A stretch of DNA of 59,826 bases, from positions 1 through 59,826 of the IMG/VR virus record IMGVR_UViG_3300021197_000662; one strand, 5' to 3'. The position numbers and the translations under genes were made by a program. Shown piece after piece: positions 11,301 to 16,490 of the stretch. This DNA is from a virus. Within the stretch, counting starts at the first letter, position 1. Every line of letters begins with the position of its first letter. Below the pieces are notes generated by a model, which made no database searches, was not told the origin of the DNA, and saw nothing but the letters and a program-made list of their open reading frames with translations.

Positions 11301-11636
11301 ACCTCTCCCTCTTCAAGAGAGGACACAGGCCAGTTTATCGAAAACAGGGATAAGGTTCTAAGGGCGGCAAAGGAGCTTCAGTTCTCTTTGCAGTCTCAAG
11401 ACCCAGAGAGAGCCTCTGAGATAAGAAAAGAGTACGCCAACGAGTTAAAGATTTATGGTCAGCTAAAGGCCATGAACAACTACAGAAACAAGCTTGTCAG
11501 AAACAAGAACAAAGTTCAGTCAAGCAAGACAATACCAGAAGAGCAAAAGAAGGCTATCATAAGAAGCCTAAGAGACAAGATACAGGTAATAGAAAAAAGA
11601 GCCGCAATCATTATGAGGAATGCTGGCGTAAGGTAA
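2316..11636 (+). CDS. Giant polyvalent virion protein (3106 aa) with metallopeptidase-like and other toxin/enzyme-like domains
   Basis: This is the largest gene in the window and has a clear ribosome-binding site (AAAGGAG). The N-terminus carries Gly/Ala-rich hydrophobic stretches. An HEIIH zinc-protease-type motif lies at residues 782-786. Around residue 1343 is VHDYFGHGLEG, a His-rich conserved patch. Around residue 1496 is LIHYSPIVGLDTISPREQL, resembling ADP-ribosyltransferase-like segments found in phage proteins. A further conserved domain starts near residue 1759. Near residue 2557 is a TTWNPEFAITNFFRDL segment typical of very large phage virion proteins. At about 2783-2795 is an acidic DEDEDGVSDYDEL loop like a calcium site. 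The order fits the polyvalent proteins thought to be injected with phage DNA. DarB-like antirestriction or internal ejection roles are both possible; specific activities are inferred. Confidence 0.75.
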   Translation: MANVYADSKRTGKSYLVSIAGDSPTPQELADIERYVDAVEGFGAPTTVQESPDEVGNLIDFTQGAASGLARSIADVPGGLASLTAAGLRKFVPGDQGEDSIESFGQGITDAARTGIDYVIGTPDDNIAGKAGQAIGSIGSYFLGGAGVVKGLGALGKSASAQRIGGTAAAATMGVGQGAQNQVDRIARFIEQGGEPTEKDLAILTGGLIGATEALPISKAFGVIANIFKKVPKDVKESAVKKLIPRLKSAAKVGGYEAIQESAAAWLQDLTEQGLYNPDLDISMSAYKDDAIYGGGAGATFNFLLETVAGRRVKKVLKAQTQLVLDQREEGEEVKQQVERAKGSLNEPEAPEAIAGLLTGPTEEGGVKDTTDFTVGADGDAVRERDEFGRPIDESTPFEDDLKNNPKEATKAFNENLKDLGLNQDQEQQALAEAARETQLGDQPVDLSELSEGESATLRQSRVRAGVQDVDGPTSLDEIKDVLGLPTYNRIGARQKPRTWQKALSEEEKSLAAEDAAIKEKVIDNKDAAKVLVESGEVLNKDGTVNRLKLQKALSLTVQQAQALINNMKTEGVVEPVSRTKVRPANPPTPPTEQQEAERSAETVLNELTRMRQEQQERINAAKEVGVGSQAEQLAIEDAQRAIDELDAKIKVQEVKLSDVRASAPPRPSASQARNNQALVVQEEAEGAKPTEEYKRRINAVANALRKYLFGLGLKDVDLVSQNVIDYSETINPDGSKDINITEGSEQAGENARRIITLAMEIYDPNLSEAELEQRLAGVLNHEIIHAMKGLGLFTDAEWASLVKAAEKRKYAKTINGRTIDREYTFLDRAEFMYPEDTPESQQEEAVAEMFRAYAEGRIKVGGKPKGLFSRMVRFIKSIFNAHADAGFTSAAEIFDGIKSGKVGRRQRNIRAASIAPAGAKYSTAGVRGTNIRAGFLIPERGNVERIQQSFKDVTKRIPQLTEAAQKLSDGTILYDEYDRLVNEFKPIIPYETVPAPATNEEMEGALKSNQIPKLNMLSKDMDGLVTGMRLDVSAYRDYGVWVPTIHHGKRSNVTNKDGKNLANLTISHQSTGIIENATFEAPQGRALAVAKGAQKGPFSTIEGTYKHATPDQSFAIAQQMMNDPTVVQVGFDPERHSYFYDRMTTQPVISADLVVQVGPLVLAKNPVFGNKSEFKFSVRTIRNMPTNLIGPIPIVHDVKTQYMNSVGLPNRRQGEYVEVDLPLATRIAAAFEEAEDRPNDPDVQIAYQAMANETMAQWQFIKNTGLDVEFIKEDMDNPYPNGSRDVLMDIRDNNHMWVFPTDTGFGQASITAEDEAANPLLAKADETVDGIDMRINDVFRIVHDYFGHGLEGATFTARGEENAWQSHVRMYSPTAAKAMTTETRGQNSWVNFGPVGEQNRENPASTVYAEQKITLLPDFAVNEGVAPDLESTNEQERINRSIKGSRISGDARSDRARVDRVATGSGNVRGEIPEGQEADFGTPKPTVDENGLTRLIHYSPIVGLDTISPREQLTNNRMRGDERERKVKFPNIYQARSYFGMNVGEANGYNQEATVGNNVYETQVPVDSLYDYDKDPEGFITKAANSVDDNIMERTWNKPKQFITTTAEKSIKDAGYSGYWSNSRMGMVAAMFNDTVVKPEGSIEKPVKRSARTATIDVPNVNNVDGARISQRFPKGASATEDPIEEILQLGANDIINNPKLLARTAEIVRGYNIITEEEAASLGDKELVETLIERLSSNLEFVYDNVPEATRERSKLWYVGANRIANENALKYSEESGSPVSIEQAAAVMAALSPQKDWYQNVSLGERLIDIYKTKMDFVPTPEMEATARRIFPKDVHQPMLDIIFMQGRNMPLSEYADAPLLQAMFIRLYDETYNDRGYYIVSPDGQNIGWARNANGSRSRVAWGSNKEITKAVMALTNPESISSEMGDRHKVRNFFNNIAAPFSQDGDVTSDTHAVAAAHLKPLSGSSTEVHHNFGTSPVASKRDENWRGAVSNSAPLGVKGTYALYVEAHRRAAARRNVLPREMQSITWEAVRGLFTPAFKQNKNNVRMIDRIWNDFRSGQKTIEEVREEVLNEAGDKGRFRPPSWEGPDSGSISSPELAVDPTELSGNVVSRSNPIDYSGDGVGTTGGTPNAETKYSKRSVRYVPSLEQGTGPLISNNAMLKASEQSYDRITYNNVARVLGKLYSKVFDEKKARAWEAKTERFVTKFQDAMLPVGKLMDELRSDGLSIPDAMDVYMREELAQGLMGARLDENKANLYEPLTDTIKQIEVDQAKIDQLANVSRFFEDARGAYDPKLAIADAYLYALHAKERNAYVLARNKTGLGSGMSDGEADAILAWVDSLNVQSKNTLNGIKNTVVQIVQNTNDVRREGGLMAEEYSFSNYVPLRGILDPEEDLSEDLDSVPRMGRKKRDNLYGGTAYQDPRITTGRGTEYAEDIIANVMVQNSRSIVAAERNKVGQAFLNIIDPKIMDPNAEYIMEKDNRDGIAIIVDKVTPDMQENVLKVKVNGRQEPYNILIRDNRVARAMRGAGGDGIERGGAVVRYMAKFNRYLSNINTTWNPEFAITNFFRDLETAGVNIGQYDQEGISREVMKNAAPAVKGILAVTREGGFEGYDKTNWTDVFNDFVSAGGKNSTNQVDSVKDQMESIKKVLDEVSNNSIKGKLGLSRNGFLYKIGGFLDAYNTAVENGVRVATYHALLKRGFSKDRAAQAARNVTVNFAKQGEEKALMNALFLFYNASVQGSMALFNAGIRSSKVRNIWGGMIIAGVLLDQFAAAASGDEDEDGVSDYDELGQYTLEHNIIFPTFGLVEQKFLKIPLGYGLNTAVNLGRSMSRVQRGEYTPAEGFNSTFGTLAESLNPLGDTNWENALIPTVGDPFISLAVNKDYKGDPIVKEASPFGVQKPDSQLYWSNTSALFKGIARAVNSGTGGTEITPGMIDISPETIDFWAQYFTGAAGAFALRTAESPSKTIESFRGDLEGDLIREIPFARKLFTSPSSREDTGQFIENRDKVLRAAKELQFSLQSQDPERASEIRKEYANELKIYGQLKAMNNYRNKLVRNKNKVQSSKTIPEEQKKAIIRSLRDKIQVIEKRAAIIMRNAGVR

Positions 11637-11760
11637 AGGCCAAGGGCCGCTTGTGCATAACAGCCCTTGGCGAGTTATGTGACTTCCTTGAGCGCAAATC
11701 TAGGCGTGGGACGCTCAAGGATTAAAGCCTGTCACATGGCTCAACCATACCCACGCTTAA
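11637..11760. other. Dense hairpin/pseudoknot-forming intergenic element
   Basis: The gap between the convergent giant gene and the minus-strand operon holds several exact complementary pairs: 11639-11647 with 11663-11671 (9 bp), 11686-11694 with 11712-11720 (9 bp), and 11677-11683 with 11731-11737 (7 bp, enclosing the second). The loop 11701-11710 can pair with 11750-11759 (10 bp with one G-U) to form a pseudoknot. The GCTCAA at 11739-11744 competes for the 11688-11693 arm. There is no U-tract, so this is not a textbook terminator. It could be a bidirectional terminator, an RNA-stability element or a small structured RNA. Confidence 0.5.
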
Positions 11761-11764
11761 CTAT

Positions 11765-11780
11765 TTGTACCGTGGTACAA
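11765..11780. promoter_or_regulatory. GTAC palindrome (operator candidate), perfect arms
   Basis: TTGTAC-CGTG-GTACAA, one of six copies with perfect 6-bp arms. It sits immediately after the stop codon of the last gene of the minus-strand recombination operon and beside the hairpin element. Confidence 0.6.
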
Positions 11781-11975
11781 TTACTTCTTAGCCTCATCAA
11801 ACTTAGAGTTAACCCAGTTAATTATATCTTCGTGTCTCCAGCGTTTAACTCTCTCTGAGATGACGATAGGCTTCGGGAATGTCTCATCGTTCTTTAGTAT
11901 CTTTTCAACAAGACGGTGACTCTTCAAAGACAATATGTTTGCAACGTCTCTCTGACCTATAAAATCATTGCTCAT
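11781..11975 (-). CDS. Small AlpA/excisionase-like helix-turn-helix protein
   Basis: The protein is 64 residues, last gene of the minus-strand recombination operon. IGQRDVANILSL followed by a K..FP.P...S...RW...DI..W pattern is the layout of AlpA/MerR-type winged HTH DNA-binding proteins, in which the helix is followed by a Phe-Pro-Pro-like wing and a Trp-containing C-terminal helix. The start at 11975 is chosen because its ATG overlaps the upstream stop as ATGA and is preceded by AGGG; an ATG seven codons upstream is also open. A GTAC palindrome lies directly after its stop. It could be a transcription regulator and is one candidate for the palindrome-binding protein, but nothing shows this. 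Confidence 0.65.
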   Translation of the reverse strand: MSNDFIGQRDVANILSLKSHRLVEKILKNDETFPKPIVISERVKRWRHEDIINWVNSKFDEAKK

Positions 11976-12454
11976 TTTTGATAACCCTGCTTCCATCTCA
12001 CGAACTCCTCTGTTATCGCCTTGAACCTTTCCCTAGCCTCAGAGTTATTCTTTAACTCTGCCCTGCTGGTGATGCCCAAGACTGATCTTAGTGTTTCAGT
12101 TACTGTCTTCTCTCTCTCCCCAAAAGAGCTTTCTATGTAATCAGCGTCTGGCATGTACTCTCGTTTATGCAAGAAGTCTGCAAACTCATCGTTCCTGCAT
12201 AACATACCGGCACTAGCAACCATCTTATCAACTTCCCTTTGATGATCACTTATCTCAGGCTGGTCATCGTCACCCAGCTTAACCATTGCCACCATGTAGC
12301 GAGAGCCTACCCAGTCAGTATGTAGACTAGGTGGAACATCATTAGGATGCAAGGCAAGTCTTAGTATAGTGCCTTGTTTGCTCTGTGACATAGAGGTCTT
12401 AACGGCCTCAAAGTTAACTGCGGCAGTCCTCACATCAACATTATCATTTTCCAT
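11972..12454 (-). CDS. Hypothetical protein in recombination operon
   Basis: This 160-residue soluble protein is not recognised. It is acidic, has no membrane segment and no obvious metal-binding motif, and its C-terminal third (ITSRAELKNNSEARERF) looks helical. The start has a strong ribosome-binding site (AAGGAGAGCC). It overlaps the upstream gene by 11 bases and the downstream HTH gene by four. Its location among annealing, nuclease and SSB-like genes suggests an accessory role in early DNA metabolism, but this is only association. Confidence 0.65.
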   Translation of the reverse strand: MENDNVDVRTAAVNFEAVKTSMSQSKQGTILRLALHPNDVPPSLHTDWVGSRYMVAMVKLGDDDQPEISDHQREVDKMVASAGMLCRNDEFADFLHKREYMPDADYIESSFGEREKTVTETLRSVLGITSRAELKNNSEARERFKAITEEFVRWKQGYQK

Positions 12455-12695
12455 ACTGGCTCTCCTTTAGAAAAATCTCTGATGTCCTACTGTCATAATG
12501 GTCACAGTCGGTAAAGTTTCTCACATGAGTGGTTCGCTTGATACCTTGACTAACTCTCTCCCAAGTGACCATCTCCTGACGGAACACACTTTCAGTGTTG
12601 TCTGGGAAAAAGTCTTGAGGAAGGGTTTTTGACAAATGACACAGCCCCTTTGTGGGGAAGTAGCATAAGTCTTTTGAATTTTTTAAAGACTTCAT
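12444..12695 (-). CDS. Hypothetical small protein
   Basis: The 83-residue product is not recognised. It is rich in Lys, Ser, Thr and Phe, with three cysteines and no clear domain. An AAGGATGG ribosome-binding site precedes the ATG, which overlaps the previous gene's stop as ATGA. Translational coupling on both sides supports a real gene, although the composition is the least protein-like in this operon. Confidence 0.5.
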   Translation of the reverse strand: MKSLKNSKDLCYFPTKGLCHLSKTLPQDFFPDNTESVFRQEMVTWERVSQGIKRTTHVRNFTDCDHYDSRTSEIFLKESQYGK

Positions 12696-13039
12696 CTGTC
12701 CATCCTTCTCTGGTTTTGTCTCTTCTCACCAGTGTTGACTGTGTTGTTGAGTTCCCTTAACCCACTTACAGTCTGCCTTACGATAGACTCTTTTGATGAA
12801 TACATCTTATCTATGCCGCGCCCCAATCTAGGCCCATTTAGGGTTAGCCACTTGCTCTTTGCATAGAAGTCACCTCTACCCCTGTTAAGATAAGTCCTAG
12901 TCCCTCTAGGGTTTGACCTCTTGTCTTTAGGGTTAAAGTAATCCTTAAAGTTCATAACCTCATCACTTAACATTTTTATATGCTGAGCAAACTCTTCTAC
13001 AGTCATGTCTGCTGCATTTTTTTCTCTTTCACTAATCAT
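12692..13039 (-). CDS. Hypothetical protein
   Basis: The 115-residue product is not recognised. It is basic and Arg/Asn-rich, and a central RSNPRGTRTYLNRGRGDFYA stretch might contact nucleic acid. GAGAG precedes the ATG, and the gene overlaps the next one by four bases. It belongs to the minus-strand operon that encodes the recombination functions. Confidence 0.6.
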   Translation of the reverse strand: MISEREKNAADMTVEEFAQHIKMLSDEVMNFKDYFNPKDKRSNPRGTRTYLNRGRGDFYAKSKWLTLNGPRLGRGIDKMYSSKESIVRQTVSGLRELNNTVNTGEKRQNQRRMDR

Positions 13040-13046
13040 TTGTCTC

Positions 13047-13217
13047 TCACTTTATATCTTGTAGTTCGCTTTCAAGGGCGTGGATAACTATTGATATTTT
13101 TGAAAGCATATCGTGTTCAGTCTCCACCTTATCAACTCGCGTGTTCTTCCTAAACTCATCTGGTAGGCTCTCTATTTGATGCTTCAGATCATAAGCAACA
13201 CAAAGGCTCTCATCCAT
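13047..13217 (-). CDS. Small hypothetical protein (56 aa)
   Basis: This gene is short and easily missed. The ATG at 13217 follows GGGAGAAGTTTA, a good ribosome-binding site inside the end of the HNH gene, with which it overlaps by eight bases. The product is acidic and predicted helical (DLKHQIESLPDEF, then DMLSKISIVIHALESELQDI) and could form a short coiled coil. It fills what would otherwise be the only sizeable gap in this operon. Function unknown. Confidence 0.65.
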   Translation of the reverse strand: MDESLCVAYDLKHQIESLPDEFRKNTRVDKVETEHDMLSKISIVIHALESELQDIK

Positions 13218-13473
13218 TAAACTTCTCCCAATTCAACTTGGCCCATTCTTTAGGGTCTACCCCTTGCAAATCCCACCAAGTCCTTTCATCACCAAAGCGA
13301 TGCAATGTCATGTGACAGGAGTGGCACAGAGGAACACACCAATTGTCTCCAACTTTCATGCCCATAGCGTTAGGCTCTGCGAACATGATATGGTGCGCCT
13401 CTGCGCCATACCCACAAACCAAGCAGGGTGCGCCACGCAAGGTCTGTAGATATTTCTTGGATCGTATCCTCAC
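13210..13473 (-). CDS. HNH-type endonuclease (DUF968/Ref-like)
   Basis: The 87-residue protein has a CLVCG knuckle, then EAHHI, then PLCHSCHMTLH, which is the zinc-binding and catalytic layout of HNH nucleases. The closing GDERTWWDLQGVDPKEWA pattern matches the small DUF968/Ref group of recombination-associated nucleases in phages. These enzymes nick or cut DNA with a metal ion held by the His-Asn/His-His motif. Its place beside SSB-like, annealing and exonuclease genes fits a role in recombination or processing of replication intermediates. The gene overlaps both neighbours, indicating coupled translation. Confidence 0.8.
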   Translation of the reverse strand: MRIRSKKYLQTLRGAPCLVCGYGAEAHHIMFAEPNAMGMKVGDNWCVPLCHSCHMTLHRFGDERTWWDLQGVDPKEWAKLNWEKFNG

Positions 13474-13829
13474 TTGATCCTAGTTACCTTTCTAAACGGA
13501 ACTATGGACAAATGATTTTCTTTAGGGACAGCCTTTGTCTTAGCAGACTTGTCACCATGAATTGACAGAATGCCTTGATACAATCCAGCAGACTGAGGCT
13601 CCGGAAGGAAAGCATAGTCCCCAACCTTCATCTTTTTTGCTGTAGATTTGTGCCATCCATATTTAATTTGGTATGACGGATCAGACTTGGTAGGCCAAGA
13701 GTGACTTGAGGCATCATTATCCTCTGGAACAAACTGATAAACAGCATAGTGTTCGACAGGACGATAGGGCTTCTTATGACAGGACTTTCCTGAAATAAGA
13801 GAGAAAAACTTTTTAATAATCTCAGTCAT
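13470..13829 (-). CDS. Hypothetical protein
   Basis: The 119-residue product is not recognised. It is rich in Lys, His, Tyr and Ser. The segment KKMKVGDYAFLPEPQSAGLYQGI may form a small beta-barrel like those in DNA- or RNA-binding proteins, but this is only an impression. The ATG overlaps the upstream SSB-like gene's stop (TAATG), and the downstream HNH gene overlaps its end by four bases. Confidence 0.6.
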   Translation of the reverse strand: MTEIIKKFFSLISGKSCHKKPYRPVEHYAVYQFVPEDNDASSHSWPTKSDPSYQIKYGWHKSTAKKMKVGDYAFLPEPQSAGLYQGILSIHGDKSAKTKAVPKENHLSIVPFRKVTRIK

Positions 13830-14122
13830 TAGAATGGGACCTCATCATTGGTTAGGGTTTTGCTTTGAGACTGTCCGTTAGCCTTTCTGGCGTAGTGTGT
13901 GTTGCCAACCAAAGACAGGAATGTTGATCCGTTCTTCTGGCTTACACGCTTCCAGCCAGCTAGATCTAGCTTAGGCTTTGGGTTTCCCTCTGCCATCTGA
14001 GCAACAAGGTCATTCACAACCTCGTCAGACAGCTCTATGTGGCCTGTATAATCAGGCTGAGTGGCTTTCTCTTTCCTGTTGTTGGTAAAAAGAACTCCTG
14101 ATGGTGGGTAATCGTTACTCAT
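13829..14122 (-). CDS. Putative single-stranded DNA-binding protein
   Basis: The 97-residue protein begins with a flexible SGVLFTNNRKEKATQPDYTG segment found in many small phage SSB-like proteins. A central LAGWKRVSQKNGSTFLSL pattern is expected of an OB-fold strand pair. It ends in the acidic tip Asn-Asp-Glu-Val-Pro-Phe, like the C-terminal tail by which SSBs recruit partners. It is encoded directly after the annealing protein gene (ATGA overlap). It probably coats single-stranded DNA made by the exonuclease. Family membership is judged by eye. Confidence 0.65.
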   Translation of the reverse strand: MSNDYPPSGVLFTNNRKEKATQPDYTGHIELSDEVVNDLVAQMAEGNPKPKLDLAGWKRVSQKNGSTFLSLVGNTHYARKANGQSQSKTLTNDEVPF

Positions 14123-14796
14123 GCCGCTTTCTCCTTATTGGCTTTTGACTCTGGGAATTGATGGCTGTGCTTAGTAAATTTAGCCACAACCGCTTTGTAA
14201 AGAACTTTGTCTCCTGACTCTAAAACATTCAAAGCATCCTTGTTCTCTCCCCAGAACGCAGTTAGCTTTTGATATGTATCGCACTCGCTGATAAATGAGT
14301 TAAACACCTCAGCCATTACAAAATAACTTGCCTCTTCCTTAACCTCTCCAGAAGAGGACGTTATCTTTACCTTCTCCTCTTTCTTTTCTTCGATCACACC
14401 CTCTGGCAAATCCTCGCCAGCATAGATGTAGTGACCCAACCCATGAAACGCCAAACACTTAGTCAGACACCTCTGTAAAGCTGTGTTTACTTGAAAGCTA
14501 TCTGGTTGCGACACAGCCTTGTTTGCGTGATTGAGAACAGGCATAACCTCTGTTTGACTCTCATCTTCTATATCAACGGTTACTGAAACAAATGCATACC
14601 CTGCCGGATCAATCATGTAGGGCAAGGTGCAATCATTATTTGCACTAGAGTACAAATTTTTCGTGAACGTAGTCTTGGGATAATGCTTCTTCACAATCCC
14701 CCACGCCCATGCCCAACTCAGATATGTCAGGCCATTCTTTTTTTCGATGTGATCAGACACATCAACCTTAGATAAGGTTTCCCATACGCTACTCAT
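14119..14796 (-). CDS. Single-strand annealing protein, DUF1071/Sak type
   Basis: The product is 225 residues from the ATG at 14796, which follows AGAGGAGAAGG; an upstream ATG at 14850 would overlap the exonuclease gene and is less likely. Residues such as GLTYLSWAWAWGIVKKHYP, a PYMIDPAGYAFVSVTV strand and QVNTALQRCLTKCLAFHGLG match the DUF1071/Sak annealing family of phage recombinases. Such proteins anneal complementary single strands during phage recombination. The exonuclease gene ends one base upstream, forming an exonuclease/annealase pair comparable in logic to lambda Exo/Beta. The C-terminal 80 residues are variable. Confidence 0.75.
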   Translation of the reverse strand: MSSVWETLSKVDVSDHIEKKNGLTYLSWAWAWGIVKKHYPKTTFTKNLYSSANNDCTLPYMIDPAGYAFVSVTVDIEDESQTEVMPVLNHANKAVSQPDSFQVNTALQRCLTKCLAFHGLGHYIYAGEDLPEGVIEEKKEEKVKITSSSGEVKEEASYFVMAEVFNSFISECDTYQKLTAFWGENKDALNVLESGDKVLYKAVVAKFTKHSHQFPESKANKEKAA

Positions 14797-14797
14797 A

Positions 14798-15682
14798 TTA
14801 ACCTTCTCCTCTGTACTGTGAACAAAAATCGGAAACTCCACAATAGTCACCGATACACCTTACCGCCTCTCCGGCTCGGTATTCTATTTCTAAAACATAT
14901 TCATTATCACGCGCTTTATGAGCCTGAGAAAATTCATTCGCTAATTGTTCAGTCTCAAAAACTCTCAAGGCTCTCTTGTTTCCCTTCTTTTTTACTGCCC
15001 AAGAATCGCTGCGCTTCCAAATTTCATCATTAGAACAAAAGGGGAACTCGCCCTCAGCGTCATACATCTTCTGCGCTTCTTGATGAATGCCAACTCTTTC
15101 ATTGATGTAATTGATGCGCGTCTCCTCGTCCCATATTGGGATGTCAACCAGCACAACAGGCGCACTAGGGTAGTCTGGCTTGTACTTTGATTCCCTCTTG
15201 TTCCAGTCCCTCAGTATCGCGCATATCTGCAAAGAGTTGACCTTTTTACCCTTATTTTTTTGTACGAGGTAGGCGTACATATTAAGTTGCCGCTCCCACT
15301 CAATCTTCCCATAGATCACAGACCAAACGCTTGTGACCTTGTAATCAGTTATCTGAATGTTTGCCCGATCAACAACCTGATGATCAACAGCCCCTGACAA
15401 GACCCATCCGTTAACCTCTGCAAACAACCTTTCCTCAAGTACGACATCATCAGATGGCTTGGTACTCTCAAGGACATGGTGAACAGCAGTGCCAAACAAA
15501 GGCCATATCATGTCTACTGCATCAACAGTTCTATCGTTGGCGTGATGATCCCTCATCAGCCTCACCCTTGGGCTGTCTATAAGGGTAGTGACAGATATGT
15601 CAGCATTTCCCTTGCTATATTTGTCATTTCTGGCAAAATCAACAAAGGATTTGGGCAATTTGTGATTATTGGTAATTTCCAT
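14798..15682 (-). CDS. PD-(D/E)XK exonuclease, RecB/Cas4-like
   Basis: The protein is 294 residues from the ATG at 15682, placed after a GGGAGGGA ribosome-binding site; an ATG at 15715 would include the promoter. The nuclease core is visible: His in GTAVHHVLE (about 68-69), Asp100 in SGAVDH, Asp113 and Lys115 in TDYK, and Gln132 followed by Tyr in QLNMYAYL. The C-terminus has CIGDYCGVSDFCSQY, a cysteine cluster like the iron-sulphur site of Cas4/AddB-type nucleases. It is the first gene of the minus operon and should resect DNA ends for the annealing protein just downstream. Confidence 0.8.
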   Translation of the reverse strand: MEITNNHKLPKSFVDFARNDKYSKGNADISVTTLIDSPRVRLMRDHHANDRTVDAVDMIWPLFGTAVHHVLESTKPSDDVVLEERLFAEVNGWVLSGAVDHQVVDRANIQITDYKVTSVWSVIYGKIEWERQLNMYAYLVQKNKGKKVNSLQICAILRDWNKRESKYKPDYPSAPVVLVDIPIWDEETRINYINERVGIHQEAQKMYDAEGEFPFCSNDEIWKRSDSWAVKKKGNKRALRVFETEQLANEFSQAHKARDNEYVLEIEYRAGEAVRCIGDYCGVSDFCSQYRGEG

Positions 15683-15705
15683 GTTGTCCCTCCCTGTGAG
15701 TTTTT

Positions 15706-15734
15706 GTTGTATCAAAAGCGTTTATTAATGTCAA
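15706..15734 (-). promoter_or_regulatory. Sigma70-type promoter for the minus-strand recombination operon
   Basis: On the minus strand TTGACA (15734-15729) is followed after exactly 17 bases by TACAAC (15711-15706), then by a short leader and the exonuclease ribosome-binding site. The -35 is perfect and the -10 has two mismatches. It lies in the roughly 70-base gap between the divergent exonuclease and resolvase genes. Confidence 0.65.
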
Positions 15735-15754
15735 TAAGGAATTTTGAGGACGAT

Positions 15755-16153
15755 ATGAACACAAAAACACATCAATTTGAGATACTTGGAGAACCGGCAT
15801 CAAAGGCCAACAGCAGAAAGATAGTTTTGATAAGAGGACGGCCAGCTTCTATAAAATCGGACAAGGCTAGGAAGTATGCCAAGTATTTCCTTGAGCAATG
15901 TGATCAGATAGAAGAGTTATTTTCTGGAGATGTTTGTGTCGAAATGTTAATCCACTACGCATCAAGAAGGCCAGACTTGGACGAAAGCTTGATCTTGGAT
16001 TTAATGCAAGGAAAGATTTACGAAAATGACCGGCAAGTTAAGCAGAAGAATATTTACTGGGGGCTTGATAGGGAAAGGCCAAGAACAATCATCAGAGTGT
16101 CATCTCTGGAGAGCGGTAATATCCCAAGCTATCTCGGATGCTTACCTGAATGA
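15755..16153 (+). CDS. rusA: RusA-like Holliday junction resolvase
   Basis: The 132-residue protein starts at 15755, after TTGAGGACGAT; ATGs further upstream (15728, 15476) lack a ribosome-binding site or overlap the divergent exonuclease. The N-terminal GEPASKANSRK and the acidic set Asp74, Asp76 and Asp92 (RRPDLDESLI and YENDRQVKQK) correspond to the RusA catalytic Asp residues. RusA dimers resolve four-way junctions in a metal-dependent reaction. It is transcribed divergently from the exonuclease/annealase operon and precedes the primase-helicase, consistent with resolving recombination and replication intermediates before packaging. Confidence 0.8.
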   Translation: MNTKTHQFEILGEPASKANSRKIVLIRGRPASIKSDKARKYAKYFLEQCDQIEELFSGDVCVEMLIHYASRRPDLDESLILDLMQGKIYENDRQVKQKNIYWGLDRERPRTIIRVSSLESGNIPSYLGCLPE

Positions 16154-16337
16154 CGAAAGACAAAAAGACGATGTGATCAAATGGCTACGCACAGAAGACT
16201 TTGTGACTGTTTGCGATCTTGCCGACATAGATCACCGAAAAATGAAAAATAACTTTCTGTATATTTTGACACAGAAAGAACCGATTGCCCGATACGAAGG
16301 TAGAAAGTTAAAAGATTTAATAGATAGAAAACCGTAG
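16026..16337 (+). CDS. Small conserved phage protein with possible HTH
   Basis: The product is up to 103 residues. The C-terminal 70 residues (WRAVISQAISDAYLND, then IKWLRTEDFVTVCDLADID) resemble a small domain common in alphaproteobacterial phages and prophages and are probably helical, possibly DNA-binding. The start is uncertain: the ATG at 16026 has only a distant AAGGA and overlaps RusA by 128 bases, a TTG lies at 16065, and no standard start codon occurs between it and the conserved part. The function of the family is not known to me. Confidence 0.6.
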   Translation: MTGKLSRRIFTGGLIGKGQEQSSECHLWRAVISQAISDAYLNDERQKDDVIKWLRTEDFVTVCDLADIDHRKMKNNFLYILTQKEPIARYEGRKLKDLIDRKP

Positions 16338-16430
16338 TAAAGATAATCTATAAACAGTCTATATAGAGATTATATTTATGTTATATATATTATATAAACA
16401 CATAATTCCTTGTCTCTGATACCTCCAAAA
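16338..16430. other. AT-rich intergenic region, possible replication origin
   Basis: The roughly 90 bases before the primase-helicase promoter are almost entirely A and T, with alternating TA runs and an imperfect inverted repeat (AATCTATA with TATAGAGATT). An easily melted tract next to the replicative primase-helicase gene is a reasonable origin candidate. No iterons were seen, so this is only a suggestion. Confidence 0.25.
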
Positions 16431-16437
16431 ATGCTTA

Positions 16438-16465
16438 TTGACAGATCAGACGGCATCGATATATC
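16438..16465 (+). promoter_or_regulatory. Promoter for the primase-helicase
   Basis: TTGACA at 16438-16443, a 16-base spacer and TATATC at 16460-16465 form a good host-type promoter. It is followed about 10-15 bases later by GTGGAGGACAAA, the ribosome-binding site of the ATG at 16491. The promoter lies inside the upstream part of the open frame and so supports the shorter start. Confidence 0.65.
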
Positions 16466-16490
16466 GTGTACGCCTGTCGTGGAGGACAAA

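Noticed and set aside
11690-11760. tRNA-like folding (GCGTGGG/CCCACGC ends)
   Set aside because: There is no T-arm or anticodon arm of the right size on either strand; the pairing is better explained by the nested hairpins.
15476-15754. Long upstream extension of the RusA frame
   Set aside because: It overlaps the divergent exonuclease gene and its promoter; a good ribosome site supports the start at 15755.
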